Below are positions 55,979 through 64,000 of a stretch of DNA of 64,000 nucleotides, one piece after another. Positions within the stretch are counted from its first letter, which is position 1; each line of letters begins with the position of its first letter. Under the pieces are notes generated by a model. That model searched no databases, was not told the origin of the DNA, and saw only the letters and a program-made list of their open reading frames with translations. Source of the stretch: Oryzicola mucosus (lineage in GTDB: Bacteria; Pseudomonadota; Alphaproteobacteria; Rhizobiales; Rhizobiaceae); contig NZ_JACVVX010000002.1 in the NCBI RefSeq assembly GCF_014534685.1, forward strand, positions 310,001 through 374,000, given 5' to 3'. The position numbers were made by a program, and so were the translations under genes.

Positions 55979-56818
55979 ATGACAGGGCAGGATCCATATC
56001 TCATCCGCGATTTCGTCCCGGATTTCGATGCGCTGGCTGCGGAGTTCGCCAAACGCAGCCACGCGCTGTCCATGCGTGCGGAGATGCGGACGGATATCCC
56101 TTACGGCTCGCGCCCGCGCGAAACGCTGGATGTGATCCTGCCCGATCGGGCCAAAGGCGACCTGCCGATGCATGTCTTCATCCATGGCGGCTACTGGCGT
56201 TCGGGCGAAAAGGCGAACTACCGGTTCGTCGCTGCCCCCGTCCTGGCGGCTGGCGGGGTGGCGGCTTTCATCGAATACGACCTTATGCCCGGCCAACGGC
56301 TTTCGGGCCTGGTCGACCAGGCCCGACGCGCGGTGTGCTGGCTGCAGGCCCATGCGGCGGATTTCGGAGCCAGTCCGGAGCGGATCACAGTCAGCGGCCA
56401 TTCGGCGGGCGCGCATCTGGCGTCCTATCTTGCTGCCACAGGCCCACAGGAGCTTTCTTCGCCGTCTCTGCCGGCCCTTCGCGGGCTGCTTCTCGTCAGC
56501 GGCATCTACGACCTGTCCGATATTCCCAACAGCTTCCTTCGCGATGAAGCCGAGATGACCGCGGCGGAAGCGGCGGCGTGGTCGCCATTGTCGTCGCAGC
56601 AACGTCCCGGCGTGCAACGGATCATTGCCTATGGCGGCGATGAAACCGCGCCGTTCCACGATCAAGCGCGCCGACTGCACGCAGTTTTGAAATCGAATGG
56701 AGAAGATGCCGAGCAGCTGTCCGCGCCCGGCCTCAACCATATGAGCGTTGTGCTCGATCTCGCGGACCCGAATGGAATTCTGGGACGACGCCTGACGGAT
56801 CTGATTGTTTCCAGCTGA
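55979..56818 (+). CDS. Alpha/beta hydrolase, kynurenine formamidase-like
   Basis: A 279-residue hydrolase with the oxyanion motif HGGYW (about residues 69-73), the nucleophile elbow GHSAGAH (about 139-145), an acid near GDETAPF and the catalytic histidine in NHMSVVLDL. The HGGxW/GHSAGAH combination is typical of kynurenine formamidases and small-ester hydrolases. It is 17 bases past the aldehyde dehydrogenase, with GGAGG six bases before the ATG. It may open a lactone, ester or formamide in the pathway; no direct evidence fixes the substrate. Confidence 0.9.
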   Translation: MTGQDPYLIRDFVPDFDALAAEFAKRSHALSMRAEMRTDIPYGSRPRETLDVILPDRAKGDLPMHVFIHGGYWRSGEKANYRFVAAPVLAAGGVAAFIEYDLMPGQRLSGLVDQARRAVCWLQAHAADFGASPERITVSGHSAGAHLASYLAATGPQELSSPSLPALRGLLLVSGIYDLSDIPNSFLRDEAEMTAAEAAAWSPLSSQQRPGVQRIIAYGGDETAPFHDQARRLHAVLKSNGEDAEQLSAPGLNHMSVVLDLADPNGILGRRLTDLIVSS

Positions 56819-56849
56819 GCGCCGCCTGCGAGCGTGGCGCGGAAATGTC

Positions 56850-56987
56850 TTACTTGCGGTCGCGCCGTTTCGACTGGTGCGCGCCGGGATCGGTTGCCAG
56901 GTCGGACAGAAACACCAGCACAACGACGCCGATCACCGCGATGGCCAAAGCCGCGACAATCGTCAATATAACCGCAATCCAGAACAT
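56850..56987 (-). CDS. Small single-pass membrane protein (45 aa)
   Basis: A 45-residue protein: one hydrophobic helix (MFWIAVILTIVAALAIAVIG and following) with a basic tail (HQSKRRDRK). A GGGGGG ribosome site lies seven bases before the ATG at 56987. It is convergent with the hydrolase gene. Small membrane proteins of this kind can act on larger transporters or kinases; nothing points to a particular partner here. Confidence 0.55.
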   Translation of the reverse strand: MFWIAVILTIVAALAIAVIGVVVLVFLSDLATDPGAHQSKRRDRK

Positions 56988-57442
56988 AGGCGCCCCCCAA
57001 CGCGCGTACTATAAATGGCGCAAGGCCCCGATCAAGCTACCGTCACGCTCTAAGAGCCTTCGGGGCGCTGAGCGGGGCGGTTTCCCTTACGGTAATTGCG
57101 ATGGACATGATAGGCAGTTGCGCGCATCATGGGCTTCAAATGCGCTCACCGACTGCTTGGGCAGGTCGCCGCTATTCCGCAGTGCCGCCGCTTTCAGGGC
57201 GTCGGCATTTGCCGACTATACGGCTGGTTCTGAGCGCGTAAAGTAACCTTGGGGAAGGTGGGGACGTCTACGAGGGACGCCCGAAATGGCTGATGCGAGC
57301 AGACCACGCCATGGCCGGCGCACCAGCCGGTCGTGGTTCGACGCGAGTGCTCAAACCCACATTGCTGCGGCACTGCGGGCGTGTTGCCGTGAGGTAGACG
57401 GTGTCGCTTCCCATCTGGCTGCGACAGGCTGGAGGGGCTGAG
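56988..57442. other. Gap upstream of the DUF6603-like operon
   Basis: A 455-base region without a convincing gene. It probably holds the promoter and leader of the operon. Short stretches around 57220-57260 (CTGAGCGCGTAAAGTAACCTT) are less GC-rich, but no -35/-10 pair is clear. The codons after 57401 that precede the chosen start could be coding. Confidence 0.5.
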
Positions 57443-60400
57443 GTGGCATCCTTCATCGAAACGATCATCGGCTTCCTGAAGGACAATCTGCAGGGCAACC
57501 CGGCTGCCGGCGATCCGCTGCCGCCCGGCAAGCTCGCGGATATTCCGGGCATCATCGACAAGCTCACGCAAATCCAGCTCGGGACGGGCAGCAACGGACC
57601 GACCGATTGGCTCGAAACGATTAAATCGGCGGTGCAGGATGTGGAACTGCGCGACACGATCATCGTCCGCGCCTTGCAGTTGCGCGCACCCAGGGTGGCC
57701 GAAGCGCTTGTCATGGCGGGGTTGATCGAAGTCAGCTTCAGGGGAGGAGCCGAACCGCGCGCCTTCGCGTTCAACATCGCCTGGAACAAGCTCGACGCCT
57801 ATATGTCCGATCCCGGTCAGGAAGTGCTGAACACGCTGTTTTCGGGTGTGCAGGACATCGACGACCTGAAAGTGGCGCAGGTCCTGGCGGGCAAGCTCCT
57901 GACCGCGCCGCGCGAACTGCTTCTGATGGAATATGCCGAGCAGGGATTTGCCGCCTTGCCGAACCCCGAACCGGCCGGCCCGGTGGACCTCATCGATCTC
58001 GTCGACAAACTGATCAATTCGCCGCTGGCCATTGCCTTGCCGTTCAGCCCGCCGCTGACCGGAGCGCAGCTGGAGGCGCTGGTGCAGGCGGCGCGGGCCA
58101 ACCCCGCCGCCGATCGTCTCGCGCTGCTCGGACCGGACGTGCTCGGCGCAAACAGGCTGGACGGTTTCGGCGTCGAACTGCAGCTGAACGACCCGCAGGC
58201 GTTCGCGGCGAAAAAACTGGATCTCGGCGGCGGCTGGAAGCTCAGCGCCTCGACCACCGCGACCGCGGGCAAGACGTTCAAGCTGGTGCTGCAGAACGGC
58301 CGGATCGACCTTGCCGCAGCGCCGGGCGCGACCTTCGACGTCAAGCTCAGCCGCGTGCCCGCCGGCGGCAAGACGGTGGTCGGTCCCTCCGATGGGACGC
58401 GGATCGAGATCGGGCCGCTTGGGTTGGGCTTGCGTTTCGAGGCGGGCACGCAAGGGCCCAACCCAGTCGAGGATCGATATCTGTTTTCCGTACGGGCGTC
58501 GGCAGAGCAGATGTCGTTCGTGCTGGCGATGAAGGATCTGGGCGTCCTGGGCAAAATCCTGCCGCTGCCGGCCGAGGTGAAGCTCAGCGGCGATGTCGCC
58601 GTCAGCTATCGGCAGGGCAAGGGTTTCGAGGTCGATGGAGGCGCGGACGCCCCGATCTCGCTGGAGTTCCCCCTGCCGGTCGACCAGGGCCTCAGTTCAG
58701 TCGGGACGGGGATCAATCTCGACCATGTGGTAGCGCGACTGGAAGCGCGGCCTGCGGCGGACGGGCTGGAAAGCCGGGTCATGCTGCGGCTCGGCGCGCG
58801 CGGCGAACTTGGTCCGGTCAGCTTTTCCGTCGAGGGCCTGGGCGGATGGTTCGGCAAATGGGGCAATGACGCCTTCGGCTTCCTGCCGCCGACCGGCATT
58901 TCGCTGTCGTTGAATGCTGGGCCGGTGGAGGGGGGCGGTTTCCTTGCGGCGTTGGACGGAAACCAGTTTGCCGGCGGGCTGGACCTAAAGGTCATCGGCA
59001 TCGGCATCGGCGTCGGCGCCTTCGCGCTTTTCGGCGAGGCGGAAGGCGCGCCCGCCTTCGTTGGCGTGCTGGGCATCCGCCTGCCGATGCCCGGCGTGCA
59101 GATCGGCTTCGGCTTTGCCGTTACAGGCGTGGGCGGCGTGGTCGGCGTCAACCGGCGCGCCGATACAGACGTGCTGCGCGAGCAGCTTGCCACGGGCACG
59201 AGCGCCACGATCCTGTTCTGCGACAACCCGTCGGGCAACGGGCTTGCCGTCATCGGCCAGTTGCCGCGACTGTTCCCGGCCGAAAAAGGCGTGTTCCTGA
59301 TCGGGCCGACCTTCCAGATTTCCTGGCTCGGGCTTTTCAAGGTCGACGCCGGCCTGTTCATCGAATTGCCCGGACCGCGCCAGATTTTCGTGGCAGGGTC
59401 GGCTCGGCTTGTCATCGGCACGGAATCGGCTGCACTTGTCTATCTGCGTGCGGATTTCGTCGGCGGCGTCGATCTGGTGAAAAGCCTGATCTATTTCGAC
59501 GCGGTGCTGGTGAACTCCCAGGTTCTGCAGGTCTTCAAGGTCACCGGTGGCGTCGCCCTGCGCATCGCCTATGGCGACAACGGCTATTTCCTGTTCAGCA
59601 TCGGCGGCTTCCATCCCTCGTTCAATCCCGGCGGCCTTGAGGTGCCTGCGCTGGCCCGCGCCGGCACCAGCGCCTCGGTCTCGATCGCCTGGCTCAAACT
59701 GGAAAACTACTTCGCGCTGACCAGCAACACGTTCCAGATCGGCGCGGGCGTGGAGGCCGGCGTCAAGATCGGACCGATAGCGGCGCATGGCTGGTTCCGC
59801 TTCAACGCGCTGGCGCAGTTCGAGCCGTTCAAGTTCACCGCCGGCATCGATGCGGGCTTCGACGTCGAGGTCAAGGGCGTGTCGCTGTGCGGCGTCCGCG
59901 TGACCGGAACGATGAGCGGGCCGGGTCCGATCGTGGTCTACGCCAAGGCCTCGGTGAAGGTTCTCTTCGTCCGCATCACCAAGGATGTGACGGTGCGGTT
60001 CGGCAGCGAGGCCGGCAGCGGCATCCAGCCCATCACCGATGTGCTGAGTTTGATCGTTCCCGAACTGCAAAATCCCGACAACACACGCTGCGAGGGCGAC
60101 GACCCCAGCGTGACGCTGAAGCCCGATGCGCCGACCGTGTTCAACGGCGCAGCGCTTGTGGGCGTCAAGGGAGCCGTGGTCTGGGAACAGAAGCGGGTGC
60201 CGTTCGGCGTCGATCTGCAACGCTTCGAGGGCGTGCCGGTGAAGCCGGGCGAGGGTGGCGCGCTGCACAGGCTGATGATCGAGAGCGACGACCCTGCGGT
60301 GACGCCGGAAAACGACTGGTTCGGCGTCGGCAGTTTCCTGGAGATGAAGGATTCCGAGGCGCTGAACAACGCCCGTTTCGTGCAGGCGCAGTCGGGGCTG

Positions 60401-60748
60401 CGGCTTGGCAGCGGGGCGATGAAAACGGGGCCTTCTCTGCCCTGCGAGGTGAAGATCGATCTGGTCAAGCTGCCCAAGCGCGTGCTGTTCCAGGATATCG
60501 GCCTTGTCGGAAGTTATGTCTCGCCAGCGCTTGCCAGCCTGCGCGGCGAGCGGAGCGGTACGGCGCGACCGGTGTCGGGCGGTCCGAGGTTGAGCGCGAG
60601 GCAGGAAGAATGGAGCGCCGTCGACAAGGCCGGCAACACCCTAGTGTCGCTGGGGTCCTCGATCCAGGCCTTTTCGGCTGCACGCAACGGCGGAGGCATC
60701 GCCCATCCCGCCGCTCTCGGCGCTGTCGATCTGCAGGGAGTGTTCTGA
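57443..60748 (+). CDS. DUF6603-like giant beta-rich protein
   Basis: A protein of about 1101 residues without signal peptide or transmembrane helices. Residues about 1-220 are helical (FIETIIGFLKDNLQGNP, RDTIIVRALQLRAPRVAEAL). The rest is a long series of amphipathic, glycine-rich strands with repeated short motifs: VSVSFSVEGLGGWFGKWGN-like, LKVIGIGIGVGAFALFGEAE, LRLPMPGVQIGFGFAV-like and SWLGLFKVDAGLFIELPGP, matching the DUF6603 pattern as I recall it. GTG at 57443 has GGAGGGG five bases upstream, but the frame opens from GTG at 57401, which has its own GAGG site. It is two bases upstream of the next gene, so the proteins probably work together. The function is unknown. Confidence 0.75.
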   Translation: MASFIETIIGFLKDNLQGNPAAGDPLPPGKLADIPGIIDKLTQIQLGTGSNGPTDWLETIKSAVQDVELRDTIIVRALQLRAPRVAEALVMAGLIEVSFRGGAEPRAFAFNIAWNKLDAYMSDPGQEVLNTLFSGVQDIDDLKVAQVLAGKLLTAPRELLLMEYAEQGFAALPNPEPAGPVDLIDLVDKLINSPLAIALPFSPPLTGAQLEALVQAARANPAADRLALLGPDVLGANRLDGFGVELQLNDPQAFAAKKLDLGGGWKLSASTTATAGKTFKLVLQNGRIDLAAAPGATFDVKLSRVPAGGKTVVGPSDGTRIEIGPLGLGLRFEAGTQGPNPVEDRYLFSVRASAEQMSFVLAMKDLGVLGKILPLPAEVKLSGDVAVSYRQGKGFEVDGGADAPISLEFPLPVDQGLSSVGTGINLDHVVARLEARPAADGLESRVMLRLGARGELGPVSFSVEGLGGWFGKWGNDAFGFLPPTGISLSLNAGPVEGGGFLAALDGNQFAGGLDLKVIGIGIGVGAFALFGEAEGAPAFVGVLGIRLPMPGVQIGFGFAVTGVGGVVGVNRRADTDVLREQLATGTSATILFCDNPSGNGLAVIGQLPRLFPAEKGVFLIGPTFQISWLGLFKVDAGLFIELPGPRQIFVAGSARLVIGTESAALVYLRADFVGGVDLVKSLIYFDAVLVNSQVLQVFKVTGGVALRIAYGDNGYFLFSIGGFHPSFNPGGLEVPALARAGTSASVSIAWLKLENYFALTSNTFQIGAGVEAGVKIGPIAAHGWFRFNALAQFEPFKFTAGIDAGFDVEVKGVSLCGVRVTGTMSGPGPIVVYAKASVKVLFVRITKDVTVRFGSEAGSGIQPITDVLSLIVPELQNPDNTRCEGDDPSVTLKPDAPTVFNGAALVGVKGAVVWEQKRVPFGVDLQRFEGVPVKPGEGGALHRLMIESDDPAVTPENDWFGVGSFLEMKDSEALNNARFVQAQSGLRLGSGAMKTGPSLPCEVKIDLVKLPKRVLFQDIGLVGSYVSPALASLRGERSGTARPVSGGPRLSARQEEWSAVDKAGNTLVSLGSSIQAFSAARNGGGIAHPAALGAVDLQGVF

Positions 60749-60750
60749 CT

Positions 60751-63420
60751 ATGGCGACGATGACCTTCCACAGTTGGCAGCGGCCGGCGCTGCTTGCGGA
60801 TGCGACGGAAGATGGCGGGCGGTTGCGCGGAGCGATCCCCCTGCAGATTGACGATGTGGCCGATGCGCAAGGTCACACTGAAACATCGATCCCGGTCTAT
60901 CTGCGATCCGCCGCCGATGTCGCCACGCTCAACCCATCCGCCATCCGCCATATGGCGCCGCGCCCCTCTACGGCGGATGCGGAGACCACCAAGCTCGTCC
61001 ATCTCGATTTCCACGAAGCGGACCTGCCGTGGCGCTATAGCCCGAAAGCGTCGCCGCAAGGGGGCCAGACGACGCCATGGCTGGTTCTTCTGGTCGGGAC
61101 CGAGGACGAACTGAACCTGCAGGGCGGCATCGTGGTACCCGGAGCGGGCGTCCTGCAGGCGCATAATCTCGCCCATGCCCATCGCTGGGCTCATGTGCAT
61201 GACGAGAACGGCATGCGATTTTCACGGCTGCTGTCGCCGCGCATCCTGGCGCCGTTGCGCGGCCATGTCGCCGCTCTGGTCCCGGCCTTCGACGCCAACG
61301 GGCAGTTCTGCTGGAATGGCGGCGCGCTGACCGGCAGCCATTTGCCGGTGTTTTACAGCTGGCGGTTCCGGACCGGCGAGGCGGGCGATTTCGAGACGCT
61401 GGCGGCTGCCCTTCGGGTGCGCAAGGCGGGCAGCCTGGGCATGGCCGATATCCGCTATCGCCGACCTTTGACCGATCTGGACGAAACGCTTCGGGCAGGC
61501 GGTGCGATCACCTCGCTGCAGGCTCTGCCGGACCAGAGCGAGGCAGTCGGAAAGGTCAGGGCCGATCTCGACAGGCTCAACGATCGGGTCGAGGACGAGA
61601 TTCCCGATGTAATACCCCAGCCGCCGGAGCGTGAGATCATGCAGCTTCCGCGCTATGGCGGCTTGTGGCTGGACGATGTCGACGCGGTGCGCTGGTCGAA
61701 GTCGATGAATGACGACCCGCGCAACCGGGGTATCGGCGGGTTGGGCGTCCGGATGGGCGTGGTCGAACAGGAACCGCTGATGGCGGCCGCCGTGGAACAG
61801 GCCGGCGCATTGCAGGATATCGGCCAGCGCATCTCGTTCCTGGCCGCCGGGCTGGGCCTTTCCGGCCGGCTGTGGAACCGGCGCCTGCCGGACAGCGCCG
61901 AACAGCGTCTGCAACTCTTCGGTCCGGCGATGGGCCGCATGATGAGCAGCGATGGGCAAGGCGTGCTGGATCGCGTCACCGGACCTGACAGCGTGCTGCA
62001 ACGCAGCCTGTTTTCGAGTGCCGCAATGCGGCTGACGCGCGCGGGATCCGGCCGCTCGCGCTTCGCCGCTGGCGGGAAGGTCGATCGTCGCAAGATTATG
62101 CAGCTGGCCAACCAGCCGATAGAGCCGCAGCAAGCGAATGCGGAGGGCATCATCCACGCCGATGGGCTCGCCGAGCAGTTCGGCATCAAGCCGCTGGGCG
62201 ATGCCTTGGGTCTCGACGAGATCGACAAGGTCATCGAAGAGCTGTTCGCGAAGTTCGAAGGGGCACCCGTCAACAACGACAGTGTAGGGACGTTCATCGA
62301 AAGGACGGCCGAGCTTCTCGGCCTGCGCTGCTACGACCGGATGGGCGTGTATTTCGGGGAACTTTCGCCGCAGCCCGACTTTTTCGAACGCGAGATGATG
62401 ATCGGCGCGATCAATGCCTGTCGTGCCAGCGCGCTCGACGAACTGGCCATCAAGTACGGCATCGACCAGTTGCTGCCGGGCTACGATCCGCCCGACCGCC
62501 GCCGACCGATCAATCTCGATGCGCTCGACGCGGCGGTGACCGGATCCATCGACCCAACGGTCGCGCGTCCGCCGGCCTGGGTGCGCGTGGAAAGCACGAT
62601 CGACGGCATCAAGCTGGTTTCGCTCGCGCCTCCGGAAGCGCCGATCGGGCTGGACTATCCGACCTGGACGATGCTGAAGCGCCACGACAAGGAATGGCTG
62701 CTGCCCGGCGCAAACGCGGTGCTGCCGGATTCGGTGATCGCGCTGAGAACCAATCCGGCTTTCGTCGATGCGTTTCTGCTGGGGCTGAACACCCAGTTCC
62801 TGGCGGAAATGCGCTGGCGCAACCTGCCCGCGCCGCGCGTCAGCACGCCGCTCAGGATGTTCTGGGGCTATGTCGATCATGACGAGGGCAAGCGTGCGCC
62901 CGACATTCAGCCTTTCGACCGCTGGCTTTCCAAACCCGTGGGGGCCGCCGATGCCGACGATCTCGGGCACCGCTCGCATCAGGTGTTCGAGTTCGCCGCG
63001 ACGTCGGGCGAGGGCAATCTGGTGATCGCCTTCCGTACGGCGCTGTTCCGGCGATATCCCTCCACGCTGGTCTATCTGGTGCGCACGCCGGCGGGCGGCG
63101 AGGCCGCTCTGGACGCCTTGCTGACCACGCAGCCGCAGTTCCGGCAGGCGACGGGAATGCCGGACACGCGCGACTATATCGGCCCGATCTTCCAGGGCGA
63201 GATCATGCCGGACCTCGTGTTTTTCGTCTTCGACGTCGAGCCCGAGGCGCTGGACAAATACTGGCTCGTTCTGGACGAACCGCCCGCAGAGTTGCGCTTC
63301 CGCAACGACAAGTCGCTGAACTGGAACAATGCAGCGGAGTTCGCCGTCAAGACCATCGACAAGCCGACGCGCGTGGCCATCAGCGGCACCGCTCTCGAAA
63401 CGCTGGGCGAAGCGCCATGA
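60751..63420 (+). CDS. Large protein of unknown function, coupled to the DUF6603-like gene
   Basis: An 889-residue cytoplasmic-looking protein without signal or membrane helices. The N-terminal part includes LVHLDFHEADLPWRYSPKAS and TTPWLVLLVGTEDELNLQGG; the middle has YGGLWLDDVDAVRWSKSMND and EPLMAAAVEQAGALQDIGQR; the end has IGPIFQGEIMPDLVFFVFDV. The middle motif (DPR...GIGGLG...LMAAA.EQ.G) resembles large uncharacterised bacterial proteins as remembered, but no function is established. It starts two bases after the DUF6603-like stop and overlaps the next gene by four bases (ATGA), so the three are one operon. Confidence 0.8.
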   Translation: MATMTFHSWQRPALLADATEDGGRLRGAIPLQIDDVADAQGHTETSIPVYLRSAADVATLNPSAIRHMAPRPSTADAETTKLVHLDFHEADLPWRYSPKASPQGGQTTPWLVLLVGTEDELNLQGGIVVPGAGVLQAHNLAHAHRWAHVHDENGMRFSRLLSPRILAPLRGHVAALVPAFDANGQFCWNGGALTGSHLPVFYSWRFRTGEAGDFETLAAALRVRKAGSLGMADIRYRRPLTDLDETLRAGGAITSLQALPDQSEAVGKVRADLDRLNDRVEDEIPDVIPQPPEREIMQLPRYGGLWLDDVDAVRWSKSMNDDPRNRGIGGLGVRMGVVEQEPLMAAAVEQAGALQDIGQRISFLAAGLGLSGRLWNRRLPDSAEQRLQLFGPAMGRMMSSDGQGVLDRVTGPDSVLQRSLFSSAAMRLTRAGSGRSRFAAGGKVDRRKIMQLANQPIEPQQANAEGIIHADGLAEQFGIKPLGDALGLDEIDKVIEELFAKFEGAPVNNDSVGTFIERTAELLGLRCYDRMGVYFGELSPQPDFFEREMMIGAINACRASALDELAIKYGIDQLLPGYDPPDRRRPINLDALDAAVTGSIDPTVARPPAWVRVESTIDGIKLVSLAPPEAPIGLDYPTWTMLKRHDKEWLLPGANAVLPDSVIALRTNPAFVDAFLLGLNTQFLAEMRWRNLPAPRVSTPLRMFWGYVDHDEGKRAPDIQPFDRWLSKPVGAADADDLGHRSHQVFEFAATSGEGNLVIAFRTALFRRYPSTLVYLVRTPAGGEAALDALLTTQPQFRQATGMPDTRDYIGPIFQGEIMPDLVFFVFDVEPEALDKYWLVLDEPPAELRFRNDKSLNWNNAAEFAVKTIDKPTRVAISGTALETLGEAP

Positions 63421-64000
63421 TGAGCTTTCGATATCGCGATCTCAGGCAGGCATTGGTGGCGAAGGCCATCGCACAGCTTGGTGATTTGAGCAAACCTGGA
63501 AAGCTGTCGGAGAAATTGCCCAAGGGCGGTTTTGGGCAGCGGTTTCCCGATCTGGCCGCCCGTGCCGCTCTTTCGGCCCTGCGCAAGGAGGACAAAGGGC
63601 TGAAGGGCGACCGCTATGAGGCGAGCGACGGCTTTGTCGCGCTTCTGGCAGCGGACTGGATCGTGCGCCACCGGCTGGGGCTTGCGGCAGCCGCGGCGAA
63701 CGATGTCGCGTTCACCGTGCTGAAGCAAAAACCGCTGGTTTCCGGGGTAGCGCTGCAACGCTTGTTGCTACGGCCGGCCCAGCCAAGCGCTGCGTTTTTC
63801 GCAAGGGTGGTGAAAGCGGTCGGCGACGAGGCCGCGGCCGAACTTGCCGGCATCGCGCTGGGCGAATGGGTCAGGACCGAGCCGCAGCTTCGCAACTATC
63901 CGCTGCGCGATGTCGGGGTGATGCTGCCGTTGCGGCTTGAGACGGTGTTCAAGCAGACGGAAGGCGGCTGGCGCCTGCTGCTGCGCGTCACGCCGGATGA
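63417..64000 (+). CDS. Third gene of the DUF6603-like operon (partial)
   Basis: The first 194 residues of a gene that runs off the right edge. Its ATGATG start overlaps the upstream stop by four bases. The visible part is mostly helical: MMSFRYRDLRQALVAKAIAQ, then FPDLAARAALSALRKEDKG and DGFVALLAADWIVRHRLGLA. No signal peptide or known domain is seen. Its coupling to the previous gene suggests a subunit or assembly role. Confidence 0.8.
   Translation, partial: MMSFRYRDLRQALVAKAIAQLGDLSKPGKLSEKLPKGGFGQRFPDLAARAALSALRKEDKGLKGDRYEASDGFVALLAADWIVRHRLGLAAAAANDVAFTVLKQKPLVSGVALQRLLLRPAQPSAAFFARVVKAVGDEAAAELAGIALGEWVRTEPQLRNYPLRDVGVMLPLRLETVFKQTEGGWRLLLRVTPD

Noticed and set aside
57194-58453. Minus-strand frame of 419 codons opposite the start of the DUF6603-like gene
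   Set aside because: Rich in Arg/Gln/His/Asp with no domain, and antisense to a well-supported long gene.
57443-64000. Prophage or contractile tail cluster
   Set aside because: No integrase, terminase, capsid, sheath or baseplate protein can be recognised within the window, so this remains only a possibility for the DUF6603-like operon.

Overview
The window looks like the chromosome of a Rhizobiales alphaproteobacterium of the Mesorhizobium/Aminobacter type (Phyllobacteriaceae). This is inferred from the high G+C content, the split carA and carB, the HlyU-family, UPF0260 and SIMPL proteins, the dnaG-rpoD pair, and several families of palindromic intergenic repeats. No rRNA, CRISPR array, integrase or transposase was seen. 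The species cannot be named from the sequence alone.

Left part (1-11 kb): an EF-G-like GTPase cut by the window edge, an MHS-type MFS permease with an unusual inserted loop, a ribbon-helix-helix protein, a lytic transglycosylase lipoprotein, an O6-alkylguanine repair protein, a cold-shock protein, a glutathione S-transferase, two tandem EAL-domain proteins (one apparently catalytically dead), and an aspartate aminotransferase. From 11 to 14.4 kb lies a repeat-rich pocket with a GIY-YIG nuclease and an AT-rich cysteine-rich orphan. CarB, an ArsR/MFS divergent pair, a YqeY protein and CarA follow up to 22 kb.

Middle part (22-41 kb): a paired small DMT exporter, a class D beta-lactamase, a zinc metallopeptidase, a lipoprotein polysaccharide deacetylase, a NUDIX hydrolase, a Na/Pi cotransporter, dnaG and rpoD. 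Next come a lipoprotein, an HlyU protein, azoreductase/LysR and TetR/glyoxalase divergent pairs, and a very Pro/Gln/Glu/Arg-rich OmpA-family envelope protein.

Right part (41-64 kb): a coupled operon for a molybdenum hydroxylase (FAD subunit, then a fused 2Fe-2S/molybdopterin subunit resembling the YgfM-XdhD arrangement) plus a membrane-anchored double ABM-domain protein; a SAM-dependent spermidine-synthase-like protein; a SIMPL protein; and a CAU tRNA. A divergent catabolic locus follows: GntR regulator, ribose-type ABC importer and DJ-1/PfpI protein on one side; alcohol dehydrogenase, aldehyde dehydrogenase and alpha/beta hydrolase on the other. Together these suggest uptake of a sugar- or polyol-like compound and its stepwise oxidation, with the GntR protein as local switch.

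The right edge holds the least understood unit: three tightly coupled genes (57.4 kb to past the edge) encoding a 1,100-residue DUF6603-like beta-rich protein, an 889-residue protein of unknown function, and a third protein running off the window. This is the best candidate for an undescribed system.
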